A stretch of DNA of 64,000 bases from Streptomyces cucumeris (lineage in GTDB: Bacteria; Actinomycetota; Actinomycetes; Streptomycetales; Streptomycetaceae). Shown here piece after piece: positions 9,041 to 16,850 of this stretch (its first letter is position 1; each line of letters begins with the position of its first letter). The position numbers and the translations under genes are program-made. The stretch covers positions 1-64,000 of the forward strand of contig NZ_JANCLX010000018.1 of NCBI RefSeq assembly GCF_024295805.1, in the 5' to 3' direction. A model generated the notes under the pieces. It was not told where the DNA came from and searched no databases. It saw only the letters and a list, made by a program, of their open reading frames with translations.

Positions 9041-9661
9041 ATGTCCATCCGCACCACGGCGCTCCTCGTCGCCGCCCTGGGCTTGTCGCTGACCGCATGT
9101 GGCACCGAGGACGGCACCACCGTGGACACCACGCCCCAGGCGGGGGCGTCCTCGTCGGCGGAGAGGAGTCCGGAGGGGGCCAACGCCGCCGACGCCCCGC
9201 GCGACGAGGCCACCACCGACGGACCGCTCGGCCAGGGGGTGTCGACCGTCGGCGACACCATCAGCCTCAAGGGCGCGGAGGACGGCGAGAAGCTGGACGT
9301 CACCCTGGTGAAGTGGCTCGATCCCGCCAAGAGCGCCGACAGCCACACGATCCCCAGCCCCGGCAAGCGCTGGGTCGCCGCGCAGATCCGGCTCGTCAAC
9401 ACCGGTTCCGAGAGCTACCGGGACAGTCCGCCGGACTGTGTCCGGGTCGCGGACGCCGACGGACGCCGCTATGACGCCACCGTCGCCGATATCGCCGCCG
9501 GGGCCTCGATGGCGACCGATCTGAAGCTCACCACCGGGGAGAAGACCGTGGGCTGGGTGGTCGCCGAGGTGCCCAAGGGGTCCGCGGTGACCTCGCTGCA
9601 GTTCATCCCCAGCGGCGGCGCCGCCGATGAGACCGGCCAGTGGGCGGTCCGCAAGGGCTGA
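9041..9661 (+). CDS. lipoprotein with DUF4352-like domain
   Basis: A 206-residue lipoprotein. The signal peptide ends in a lipobox (LGLSLTAC, Cys at about residue 20), so it should be anchored on the outer face of the membrane. A disordered Ser/Ala/Asp linker follows to about residue 68. The rest resembles the DUF4352 (TRF2-like immunoglobulin-fold) domain, with GDTISLKG, KWLDPA, GKRWVAAQIRLVNTGSESY and a final GQWAVRKG. The family's function is not established. The start at 9041 is supported by GGGGGAG 4 nt upstream. Confidence 0.85.
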   Translation: MSIRTTALLVAALGLSLTACGTEDGTTVDTTPQAGASSSAERSPEGANAADAPRDEATTDGPLGQGVSTVGDTISLKGAEDGEKLDVTLVKWLDPAKSADSHTIPSPGKRWVAAQIRLVNTGSESYRDSPPDCVRVADADGRRYDATVADIAAGASMATDLKLTTGEKTVGWVVAEVPKGSAVTSLQFIPSGGAADETGQWAVRKG

Positions 9662-9718
9662 CGCCGGACGACGGGGCCGTCCGTGGCGACGGAGCCTCCG
9701 TCTGCGACGATCACTGCC

Positions 9719-10510
9719 GTGGACTACCCCAATGACCAGGCCCCCGGCGCACCGGTCCGTGCCGGTATCCCCGAACACGGGCGTGTGCCCAAGTACTACG
9801 CGGTGAAGACCCGGATCGCCGCGCTCCTGGACGATCTCGGCGAGGGCGGGCTGCTGCCCACCGAACGCGATCTGTCGGAGCGCTATGAGGTCGCGCGCGA
9901 GACCGTACGGCAGGCGCTGCGCGAGCTGTTGCTCGAGGGGCGGGTGCGACGGGCCGGACGGGGCACCGTGGTGGCGGGGCCGAAGCTGGCGCAGCCGCTG
10001 GCGCTGGCCAGCTACACCGAGGGCGTACGCCGTCAGGGGCTGCGCCCGGGCCGTACCCTCATCGGTCTCGACCGGTTCCCGTGCCCGCGGGAGCTGGCGG
10101 ACGAGGCGGGGCTCGAACGGGGCGAACCGGTGTGGCACCTGGAGCGTGTGCTGCTGGCGGACGACGAGCGGGTCGGTCTGGAGAGCACCTATGTGGCGGT
10201 GGCGCGGGCGCCGCGGCTGGACACCGACTTCGATCCCGACTCCTCCTTCTACGTCTATCTCCGCGACCGGCTCGGCATCGGCTTCGGCGACGCGGACGAG
10301 CGGCTGGAGACGGTGCTGGCCACCCCGCGCGAGGCGCTGCTGATCGGCACCCCGCCCGCGCTGCCGATGCTGCTGATCCACCGGATCTCCCGGGACACCG
10401 AGGGGCGTCCGCTGGAGCGCGTCCGCTCGCTGTACCGGGGCGACCGCTTCAGCTTCACCACCCATCTCGGGCGGCGGGCCGGGGCGGACGAGCGGGAGCC
10501 GGAGGGCTGA
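9719..10510 (+). CDS. GntR/HutC (UTRA) regulator of the phosphonate operon
   Basis: A 263-residue regulator. A GntR winged helix at about residues 20-85 (LLPTERDLSERYEVARETVR, QALRELLLEGRVRR, AGRGTVV) is followed by a UTRA effector domain at about 95-250 (GLRPGRTLIGLDR, WHLERVLLADDERVGLESTY, LIHRISRDTEGRPLERVRSL). HutC-type proteins sense the substrate or an intermediate of the pathway they control. It directly precedes the phosphonate-type operon on the same strand, so it is the probable repressor. The GTG at 9719 fits the family's N-terminus; a GTG at 9683 would add 12 residues. Confidence 0.88.
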   Translation: MDYPNDQAPGAPVRAGIPEHGRVPKYYAVKTRIAALLDDLGEGGLLPTERDLSERYEVARETVRQALRELLLEGRVRRAGRGTVVAGPKLAQPLALASYTEGVRRQGLRPGRTLIGLDRFPCPRELADEAGLERGEPVWHLERVLLADDERVGLESTYVAVARAPRLDTDFDPDSSFYVYLRDRLGIGFGDADERLETVLATPREALLIGTPPALPMLLIHRISRDTEGRPLERVRSLYRGDRFSFTTHLGRRAGADEREPEG

Positions 10511-10592
10511 GCGCCGTTCGGGCATAGCGGGATATACAAGAACGAAAAGGGGCGTCGGAGATCTCCCGGTGCCCCTCTTTCTATTACGGAAG

Positions 10593-10609
10593 GATAACGG
10601 GTCTAGTCC
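10593..10609 (+). promoter_or_regulatory. promoter/operator candidate for the phosphonate operon
   Basis: A -10-like GATAAC at 10593-10598 is followed directly by the near-palindrome GGTCTAGTCC at 10600-10609. GntR/HutC proteins typically bind palindromes built on GTCTAGAC, so this site is placed where the upstream regulator could block transcription of the oxidase gene that starts at 10686. Confidence 0.5.
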
Positions 10610-10685
10610 AAGATTGGGTGGCCGTTCACGATGGCGTTGCCATCCGGATGAGTCCGGTCCACCCGAGCGGAGGAGCGTCACAGCC

Positions 10686-11816
10686 ATGAGAGTGATAGTC
10701 GTCGGAGCAGGCGTGGTGGGAACCATGCACGCCTGGCACGCCGTGGAGCGCGGCCATGAGGTCCTGCACATCGAGCGCGAGACGGAGGCCCGGGGCGCGT
10801 CCCTGCGCAACTTCGGCCTGGTGTGGGTCAGCGGCCGGGCCGGCGGCGAGGAACTGGAGACCGCGCTGCGCGCCCGGAGCCTGTGGGAGTCCATCGGTGA
10901 GCGGGTGCCCGCCCTCGGCTTCCGGCCCAACGGCTCGCTCACCGTCGTCCGCGACGAGGCCGAGCGGGCCGTCGCCGAGGCCGCCGTCCAGCGTCCCGAC
11001 GCCGCCGCCCGCGGCTACAAGCTGCTCGGCGCCGATGAGGCGCGCCGGCTCAACCCGGCCCTGCGGGGTCCGCTGCTCGGCGCCCTGTGGTGCGAGCGCG
11101 ACGCCGCGGTCGAGCCGCGCACCGCACAGCGGGCGCTGAAGGCCGCGCTGCTCGCCTCCGGCCGCTACACCTACCTCGGCGGCCGCGAGGTCCGCGAGGT
11201 GCGCGAGGGCTCGGGCGGCCCCGCCGTCCGCGACGACCACGGCGATGTGCACACCGGGGACACCGTGGTGCTGTGCACCGGGGCCTGGCTGGGCGGTCTG
11301 GTCCGGGAGCTGGTCCCCGAGCTGCCGGTGCGCCGGGTGCGGCTGCAGATGATGCAGACCGCCCCGCTCGGCGAGGAGCTGACCACCTCCGTGGCCGACG
11401 CCGACAGCTTCCGCTACTACCCGGCCTACGGCGGCGCCGCCCTGGACACCCTCGCCGCCACCCGGCCGCAGCCGCCCGTCGCCGCCGAGCACCGGATGCA
11501 ACTGCTCATGGTGCAGCGCAAGGACGGCGGGCTCACCATCGGCGACACCCACGAGTACGAGGACCCCTTCAACTTCGACGTCGTCGAGGATCCGTACGAC
11601 CATCTCAGCGCGACCGTCGAAGCGGTCCTGGGCCGTCCGCTGCCGCGGATCCGGCGCCGCTGGGCCGGGGTGTACGCACAGTGCGCCGACACCACCCGGG
11701 TGATCCACCGGGAGCAGGTACGCGACGGGGTGTGGCTGGTCACCGGGCCGGGCGGCCGCGGTATGACCTGCGCCCCCGCCATCGCCGAGACCACCGCAGA
11801 CGAACTGGGCTGGTAG
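10686..11816 (+). CDS. FAD-dependent amine oxidase-like enzyme of phosphonate clusters
   Basis: A 376-residue DAO-family flavoprotein. The dinucleotide-binding motif is at the N-terminus (VIVVGAGVVGTMHAWHAVER) and the C-terminal FAD contact is GPGGRGMTCAPAIAE. It resembles the TIGR03364 oxidoreductases found beside phosphonatase-like genes. The likely reaction is oxidative deamination of aminoethylphosphonate, or of an N-methylated form, to phosphonoacetaldehyde. The first gene of the operon, it is preceded by GGAGGAG; the next gene starts 5 bp after its stop. No transaminase (PhnW) gene is present, consistent with this enzyme supplying the aldehyde. The substrate is inferred from context. 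Confidence 0.85.
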   Translation: MRVIVVGAGVVGTMHAWHAVERGHEVLHIERETEARGASLRNFGLVWVSGRAGGEELETALRARSLWESIGERVPALGFRPNGSLTVVRDEAERAVAEAAVQRPDAAARGYKLLGADEARRLNPALRGPLLGALWCERDAAVEPRTAQRALKAALLASGRYTYLGGREVREVREGSGGPAVRDDHGDVHTGDTVVLCTGAWLGGLVRELVPELPVRRVRLQMMQTAPLGEELTTSVADADSFRYYPAYGGAALDTLAATRPQPPVAAEHRMQLLMVQRKDGGLTIGDTHEYEDPFNFDVVEDPYDHLSATVEAVLGRPLPRIRRRWAGVYAQCADTTRVIHREQVRDGVWLVTGPGGRGMTCAPAIAETTADELGW

Positions 11817-11821
11817 GAGAT

Positions 11822-12523
11822 ATGACCGAGAATCACCACACCCCCGCCATCGACCTCGCCGTGCTCGACATGGCCGGAACCACCGTCGCCGACGGCGGCC
11901 TCGTGGAGCAGGCGTTCGCCGCGGCCGCCGAGCGGCTGGGCGTCACCCCCGGCTCCCCCGAGCACACCCGGCAACTCGACTACGTCCGCGCCACGATGGG
12001 GGAGTCCAAGATATCCGTCTTCCGGCACCTCTTCGGCGACGAGGAACGCGCCCAGCGGGCCAACACCGCCTTCGAGGGGGCCTACCACGACCTCGTCGAC
12101 GGCGGTCGGTGCGCCCCGCTGCCCGGTGCGGCCGAAGCCATCGAGAGCCTGCGGAAGGCGGGCATCACGGTGGTGCTCACCACCGGCTTCTCCCGCGCCA
12201 CCCAGGACCGCATCCTCGATGCCCTCGGCTGGCGGGAGCTGGCCGATCTCACCCTGTGTCCCGCCGACGCGGGACGCGGCCGCCCCTACCCCGACATGGT
12301 GCTCACCGCGCTGCTGCGCACCGGTACCGATGATGTCCGCGCGGTCGCGGTCTGCGGTGACACCTCCTACGACATGCTCACCGGGCGGCGCGCGGGCGCG
12401 TCCGTCGTCGCGGGCGTCCTCACCGGGGCACACGGGCGGGAGCAGCTCACCGGGGCCGGGGCCACCCATGTGCTGCCCTCGATCGCCGGTCTGCCCGAGC
12501 TCCTCACCGGCCGGGCGGCCTGA
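11822..12523 (+). CDS. phosphonatase-like HAD hydrolase
   Basis: A 233-residue HAD-superfamily enzyme of the phosphonoacetaldehyde hydrolase type. The nucleophile motif is LDMAGTTVADGG with Asp16, the DxAGT form that distinguishes phosphonatases from ordinary HAD enzymes. A Lys (K63) in MGESKISVF of the cap region may correspond to the Schiff-base lysine of PhnX. HAD motif III appears as CGDTSYDM, and an Arg-Pro-Tyr-Pro segment replaces the usual lysine region. It would cleave the C-P bond of phosphonoacetaldehyde made by the preceding oxidase. It lies 5 bp after that gene and 1 bp before the ATPase gene. Confidence 0.88.
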   Translation: MTENHHTPAIDLAVLDMAGTTVADGGLVEQAFAAAAERLGVTPGSPEHTRQLDYVRATMGESKISVFRHLFGDEERAQRANTAFEGAYHDLVDGGRCAPLPGAAEAIESLRKAGITVVLTTGFSRATQDRILDALGWRELADLTLCPADAGRGRPYPDMVLTALLRTGTDDVRAVAVCGDTSYDMLTGRRAGASVVAGVLTGAHGREQLTGAGATHVLPSIAGLPELLTGRAA

Positions 12524-12524
12524 G

Positions 12525-13673
12525 ATGACCGCCGCCATGTCCGAGACCGCACCGGCCACCGCCGGTACCCGCCCGGCCGGGATCCATCTCGACCGGGTGT
12601 CCGTCGCCTACGGCAAGCACACCGTGCTCGACGGGCTCGACCTGACCGTGGCACCGGGGGAGCTGATGGCGCTCCTCGGCCCGTCCGGATCCGGCAAGAC
12701 CACCGCGCTGCGGGCGGTCGCCGGATTCGTCCGGCCGGTGTCCGGCCGGGTGTACCTCGGTGGCCGGGACGTCACCGCGCTGCCCCCGCACCGGCGGGGC
12801 ATCGGGATGGTCGTCCAGAGCTATGCGCTCTTCCCGCATATGCGGGTCGCGGAGAACGTCGCCTTCGGGCTCAGGGCCCGCAAGACGCCCCGCCGCGACA
12901 TCGCCGAACGGGTCGCGGAGGCACTGGAGATGACGGGCATGGCGGCGTACGCCCGGCGGTACCCGCGCGAACTGTCGGGCGGCCAGCAGCAGCGGGTGGC
13001 CATCGCGCGCGCCCTGGCGATCCGCCCCTCGGTACTGCTCCTGGACGAACCGCTGTCCGCGCTGGACGCCCGGCTCCGCTCCGGGATGCTGGCCGAACTG
13101 GCCCGGCTGCACCGGGAGTTGGCCGATGTCTCGATCCTCTATGTCACCCATGACCAGATCGAGGCACTGACCCTCGCCGACCGGATCGCGGTGATGGACA
13201 ACGCCCGGCTCCAGGACTGCGGCACCCCGCAGGAGCTCTACCGGCGGCCGCGCACCGAGTTCACCGCCTCCTTCGTCGGCAACGCCAATCTGCTGCCGGT
13301 GACCCTGGCGGAAACGGGGCCCGACGGCACCGTCGGCGCCGATCTCGGCGGCACCCGGCTGCGGGCCCACGGCGCCGGGGCGCCCGCCGCCCGCGGTGCC
13401 GCCGCCACCCTGTGCGTACGCCCGCATCTGGTCGGGCTCGGACCGGGCCCCAACGCCCTGCGCGGCACGGTCGCCGAGGTGCAGTGGCGCGGGGCGACCC
13501 ACCGGCTGCTGGTGGACGTCGCGGGCACCCGGCTCACGGCCGACGTCCGTGAACTGCGCACCCCGCCCGCGCTCGGAGCCCAGGTCGAGCTGCACTTCGC
13601 GGCCGAGGACGCGGTCCTGCTCCCGGTCACCTCCGCGCCGGAAGCGGTCCCCGGAGGTGGCGGCCGTGGCTGA
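12525..13673 (+). CDS. ABC transporter ATP-binding protein, aminoethylphosphonate type
   Basis: A 382-residue ATPase of the polyamine/iron/phosphonate (MOI) importer class. Walker A is GPSGSGKTTALRAV, the signature is LSGGQQQRVAIARAL, Walker B is SVLLLDEPLSALD, and the H-loop is YVTHDQIEAL. The C-terminal 100 residues form a TOBE-like regulatory domain. It begins at an ATG one base after the HAD stop, and its own stop overlaps the start of the first permease, so the operon is translationally coupled. It resembles PhnT of 2-aminoethylphosphonate transporters. Confidence 0.92.
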   Translation: MTAAMSETAPATAGTRPAGIHLDRVSVAYGKHTVLDGLDLTVAPGELMALLGPSGSGKTTALRAVAGFVRPVSGRVYLGGRDVTALPPHRRGIGMVVQSYALFPHMRVAENVAFGLRARKTPRRDIAERVAEALEMTGMAAYARRYPRELSGGQQQRVAIARALAIRPSVLLLDEPLSALDARLRSGMLAELARLHRELADVSILYVTHDQIEALTLADRIAVMDNARLQDCGTPQELYRRPRTEFTASFVGNANLLPVTLAETGPDGTVGADLGGTRLRAHGAGAPAARGAAATLCVRPHLVGLGPGPNALRGTVAEVQWRGATHRLLVDVAGTRLTADVRELRTPPALGAQVELHFAAEDAVLLPVTSAPEAVPGGGGRG

Positions 13674-14535
13674 GGTCCTGAAGAGCCCCGCCCCGGCCCG
13701 GAGCGCCGGGGGCCGTTCGCTGCCGAGCCGGCTGTGGGTGCTGCCGCCCGTCGTCGCGCTCGGGGTCTTCTTCCTCCATCCGCTGGCCCTCGTCGTCCAG
13801 CAGTCCTTCACCCCCGACGAGGGCGGCACCTCGGTGGAGCCCTACACCGAGCTGTTCGCCTCCGAGGTCTTCCACGAGGCGCTGACGACCACCGTCTGGA
13901 TCGCCCTCGCCGCCACCGCGGGCTGTCTGCTGCTGGGCTTTCTGCTCGCCCTCGTCATCGCCTTCGTCCCGTTGCCCGGCGGGAAGGCGGTGTCCACGTT
14001 CATCGACGTCTTCCTCTCCTTCCCGTCCTTCCTGATCACCCTGGCGCTGCTGTTCCTGTACGGCAACACCGGTGTGGCCAACGGACTGTGGACCTCCGCC
14101 ACCGGCGCGGCCACCGGCCCCTTCGACTTCCTCACCACCCCCTGGGGTGTGGTGCTCGCCGAGATCACCTACTTCACCCCGTTCGTGATGCGTCCGCTGC
14201 TCGCCGCCTTCTCCCAGCTCGACACCGCGCAGCTCGATGTCGCCTCCTCGCTCGGCGCGGGCCCGCTGCGGATCGTGCGGCGGATCATCCTCCCCGAGGC
14301 GCTGCCCGCGCTCGCCGCCGGGGGCAGCCTGGTGCTGGTGATGTGCCTGAATGAGTTCGGCATCGTGCTCTTCACCGGGGCCAAGGGGGTGACCACCCTG
14401 CCGATGCTGGTCTACAGCAAGGCCATCCTGGAGTCCGACTACCCCTCCGCCTGCGCCGTCGCCGTCGTCAACATCTGCCTCTCGGTGGGTCTCTACGGTC
14501 TGTACCGGGTGGTGAGCCGTCGTGCTGGTGCATAG
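13666..14535 (+). CDS. ABC permease, aminoethylphosphonate type (first subunit)
   Basis: A 289-residue inner-membrane permease with six predicted helices. The EAA loop that contacts the ATPase is AQLDVASSLGAGPLRIVRRI, followed by ILPEALPAL. It resembles PhnU-type permeases of phosphonate or polyamine importers. The GTG at 13666 is chosen because GGAGG lies 8 nt upstream; it overlaps the ATPase gene by 8 bp. Its own 3-prime end overlaps the second permease by 14 bp. Confidence 0.9.
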   Translation: MAEVLKSPAPARSAGGRSLPSRLWVLPPVVALGVFFLHPLALVVQQSFTPDEGGTSVEPYTELFASEVFHEALTTTVWIALAATAGCLLLGFLLALVIAFVPLPGGKAVSTFIDVFLSFPSFLITLALLFLYGNTGVANGLWTSATGAATGPFDFLTTPWGVVLAEITYFTPFVMRPLLAAFSQLDTAQLDVASSLGAGPLRIVRRIILPEALPALAAGGSLVLVMCLNEFGIVLFTGAKGVTTLPMLVYSKAILESDYPSACAVAVVNICLSVGLYGLYRVVSRRAGA

Positions 14536-15319
14536 CCGCGCCGCCCGCTGGGCCGTCCGCATCCTGTTCCTGCTGCTCTTCCTGCCGCTGTTCGTGCTCC
14601 CGCTGCTCGTCATCGTGGCCGCCTCGCTGTCGAGCTCATGGAGCGGTGTCCTGCCGTCCGGGCCGACCGGCGCGCACTACACCGCGGCCGTCCGCGGTGA
14701 CGCGCTCACCGCGCTGACCACCAGTCTGATCACGGCCGTGACGGCGAGCCTGCTCGCCCTGGCCGCCGGGACCTGGGCGGCGCTGGCCGCCTCCGGTGCC
14801 GGGCGGCGCACGCGACGGCTGCTCGACGCGCTGTTCATGCTGCCGGTGGCCGTCCCGTCCGTGGTGGTCGGCCTCGCCGTACTGGTGGCGTTCAGCAAGC
14901 CGCCGCTCCTGCTCAACGGCACCCCGTCGATCGTGATCGTCGCGCATACCGTCCTGGTCACCGCGTTCGCCTATCAGTCCGTCGCGGCGGCCCTCGCCCG
15001 GCTGGACCCGGCGTACGAACAGGCGGCCGCCGGTCTCGGCGCGCGCCCCGCGTATGTGCTGTGGCGGGTCCGGCTTCCCCTGCTGCTCCCGTCGCTCACC
15101 GCGGCGGCGGGTCTGTGCTTCGCCCTGTCCATGGGCGAGCTCAGCGCCACGATGATGCTCTATCCGCCGGACTGGCTGCCGCTGCCGGTCCGGATCTTCT
15201 CGGCCACCGACCGGGGTTCGCTCTTCACCGGCTCCGCGGTCGCCGTCGTCCTCATGGGAACGACGCTGCTCGTCCTGCTCGCCGTCTCCCGCCTCCGCAC
15301 CAGAGCCACCTTCCGCTAG
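14522..15319 (+). CDS. ABC permease, aminoethylphosphonate type (second subunit)
   Basis: A 265-residue permease with six predicted membrane helices and an EAA loop (YEQAAAGLGARPAYVLWRVR, then LPLLLPSL). It pairs with the preceding permease to form the membrane channel and resembles PhnV-type subunits. The GTG start lies inside the preceding gene. It is followed 15 bp later by the substrate-binding lipoprotein gene. Confidence 0.9.
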   Translation: MLVHSRAARWAVRILFLLLFLPLFVLPLLVIVAASLSSSWSGVLPSGPTGAHYTAAVRGDALTALTTSLITAVTASLLALAAGTWAALAASGAGRRTRRLLDALFMLPVAVPSVVVGLAVLVAFSKPPLLLNGTPSIVIVAHTVLVTAFAYQSVAAALARLDPAYEQAAAGLGARPAYVLWRVRLPLLLPSLTAAAGLCFALSMGELSATMMLYPPDWLPLPVRIFSATDRGSLFTGSAVAVVLMGTTLLVLLAVSRLRTRATFR

Positions 15320-15334
15320 GAGAAGCGAAACGTC

Positions 15335-16393
15335 ATGTCCCGCGCACTCAAGCCGATCACCGCCGTCGGCGGGGTCCTCGTCCTCGCCGTGTCCCTCACC
15401 GCCTGTGGCGGTGCCGCCGCCGATCCGAACGCCAAGGTCGTCACCGTCTACAGCGCCGACGGGCTCAAGGGGGAGGGCGGCGACGGCTGGTACGACAGGG
15501 TCTTCAAGGACTTCGAGAAGCAGACCGGCATCAAGGTCAAGTATGTGGAGGGCGGCTCCGGCGAGATCGTGCAGCGCGCCGTCCGGGAGAAGTCCAACGC
15601 CCAGGCCGATGTGCTGGTCACACTGCCGCCGTTCATCCAGCAGGCCGACGCCAAGGGGCTGCTGGGCTCCTACGCGCCGAAGGGGTCGGACAAGGTCGCC
15701 GCGTCCGGCAGGTCCGCCGACGGCACCTGGACCGCCGTCGTCAACAACTACGCCGGATTCGTCTACAACAAGAAGGAGCTGAAGACCGCCCCCACCACCT
15801 GGGAGCAGCTCCTCGACGGCTCGTTCCGGGACAAGGTGCAGTACAGCACCCCCGGGGTCGCGGGCGACGGCACCGCGGTCCTCATCAAGGCCATCCATGA
15901 CTTCGGCGGCGAGGACGCCGCGCTGGACTATCTGAAGAAGCTCCAGGCCAACAACGTCGGCCCGTCCTCCTCGACCAGCAAGCTGGCGCCGAAGGTCGAC
16001 AAGGGCGAGATCCACGTCGCCAACGGCGATGTCCAGATGAACTACGCCCAGTCCCGGTCCATGCCGAACCTCGGCATATGGTTCCCGGCCAAGCGCGGCG
16101 GCAAGCCCACCACGTTCCCGCTGCCCTACGCCGCGGGGCTGGTGAAGAACGCCCCGCATGAGGGCAACGCCAAGAAGCTGCTGGACCACCTGCTCGGGGC
16201 GGCCGCGCAGCGGCAGGTCAGCGAGATCGGCGGCGGCTTCCCGGCCCGTACGGACATCGAGGCCACCGACGCCAACGCCCGTGCGCTGGCGGAGATCATG
16301 AAGGGTGTCCAGGTCTTCCACCCGGACTGGAAGGACATCGACGAGAACCTCGACGCGTATATCGATGGCTGGAAGTCGGCTACCGGGAGCTGA
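15335..16393 (+). CDS. phosphonate-type substrate-binding lipoprotein
   Basis: A 352-residue extracellular solute-binding protein of the iron/polyamine/2-aminoethylphosphonate family (PhnS-like). The signal peptide ends in a lipobox, VSLTACGG. The mature protein starts VVTVYSADGLKGEGGDGW and contains KYVEGGSGEIVQRAVREKSN and QADVLVTLPPFIQQADAKGL, typical of this family. It captures the phosphonate outside the cell and delivers it to the two permeases. It is the last gene of the operon and is followed 11 bp later by a strong hairpin. AGGAG lies just before the start. The ligand is inferred from the neighbouring catabolic genes. Confidence 0.9.
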   Translation: MSRALKPITAVGGVLVLAVSLTACGGAAADPNAKVVTVYSADGLKGEGGDGWYDRVFKDFEKQTGIKVKYVEGGSGEIVQRAVREKSNAQADVLVTLPPFIQQADAKGLLGSYAPKGSDKVAASGRSADGTWTAVVNNYAGFVYNKKELKTAPTTWEQLLDGSFRDKVQYSTPGVAGDGTAVLIKAIHDFGGEDAALDYLKKLQANNVGPSSSTSKLAPKVDKGEIHVANGDVQMNYAQSRSMPNLGIWFPAKRGGKPTTFPLPYAAGLVKNAPHEGNAKKLLDHLLGAAAQRQVSEIGGGFPARTDIEATDANARALAEIMKGVQVFHPDWKDIDENLDAYIDGWKSATGS

Positions 16394-16404
16394 GTTTCCC
16401 GGAC

Positions 16405-16447
16405 CGGAACGATCCATGGCGACGCAAGTGCGCCATGGATCGTTCCG
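16405..16447 (+). terminator. 17-bp perfect hairpin ending the phosphonate operon
   Basis: The arm at 16405-16421 is perfectly complementary to 16431-16447, with a 9-nt loop. It begins 11 nt after the binding-protein stop. There is no long U tract, which is usual for Streptomyces terminators. It separates the phosphonate operon from the peptide locus that follows. Confidence 0.8.
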
Positions 16448-16467
16448 CTTTGGCCAAGTGGCTTGAT

Positions 16468-16508
16468 TTGACCGTCCGTTGACACTTCATTGACGATTCT
16501 TTTACTGT
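16468..16508 (+). promoter_or_regulatory. promoter with three TTGAC direct repeats at 11-bp spacing
   Basis: TTGAC occurs at 16468, 16479 and 16490, exactly 11 bp apart, giving the heptads TTGACCG, TTGACAC and TTGACGA with 4-bp spacers. The middle copy is a full TTGACA -35 box (16479-16484), and TACTGT at 16503-16508 serves as -10 with an 18-bp spacer. Heptad repeats with an 11-bp period over the -35 region are the arrangement bound by SARP/OmpR-type activators. The expected transcription start is around 16515, about 55 nt before the peptide start. Confidence 0.65.
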
Positions 16509-16569
16509 CGGAACGCGGCGACAGCAACATCATCTTCGCCGTCCATTCCCCATTCCGGAGGTGTCACAC

Positions 16570-16725
16570 ATGGAGCAGTTGATCAAGAAGATGGCTCAGG
16601 ACGAGGTCTGGAAGAGCTGGGTCGCGGCCAACTCCGCACAGGGCGGCAGCAAGGACGGCTGTATCAGCGCGTCCCCGAAGGCCGGGTGCATCAGCGCCGC
16701 GGGCAAGACGGGCTGCATCTCCTGA
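16570..16725 (+). CDS. candidate RiPP precursor peptide with K-x-G-C-I-S repeats
   Basis: A 51-residue peptide with an excellent ribosome site, GGAGGTG at 16557-16563, 6 nt before the ATG. Residues 1-26 look like a leader: MEQLIKKMAQDEVWKSW continues as an amphipathic helix and ends in AQGG. Residues 27-51 are Ser followed by a 9-residue tandem repeat: KDGCISASP, KAGCISAAG, KTGCIS, ending at the stop. Lys, Gly, Cys, Ile and Ser are invariant, and Ala is kept in both complete copies; the serine codons differ in class (AGC, AGC, TCC), pointing to selection on protein sequence. It is followed by a strong hairpin and then by enzyme and exporter genes. I do not recognise a named family. It could also be a secreted signal or a metal-binding peptide. 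Confidence 0.8.
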   Translation: MEQLIKKMAQDEVWKSWVAANSAQGGSKDGCISASPKAGCISAAGKTGCIS

Positions 16726-16746
16726 CCCGTCGCTTCCCGAGCACCA

Positions 16747-16818
16747 CCGGGGTGGGGCCGGCGGGCCATGGTGACCGCCGCCCCGCCCCGGCACGTTCAC
16801 GCCCCGCCCGCGCGGGGC
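16747..16818 (+). terminator. two hairpins between peptide and enzyme genes (attenuator-like)
   Basis: Arms 16747-16764 and 16775-16791 can pair over 17 bp with one G-U pair and one bulged base around a 10-nt loop, starting 21 nt after the peptide stop. A second hairpin, GCCCCG-N6-CGGGGC, lies at 16801-16818. Such structures after a precursor gene commonly cause partial termination or stabilise the short transcript, giving more precursor than enzyme. The downstream gene has only a weak site of its own. Confidence 0.6.
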
Positions 16819-16850
16819 CCTCCGTCTCCCCGAGGACGCCCAAGGTGGCC

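Noticed and set aside
16405..16447. Operator reading of the 17-bp inverted repeat
   Set aside because: Its position 11 nt after a stop codon and its short loop make a terminator the simpler reading.
16570..16725. Lanthipeptide or thiopeptide precursor
   Set aside because: There is no LanB/LanC/LanM-like, YcaO or related gene in the window, so those classes are not supported despite the Cys and Ser content.
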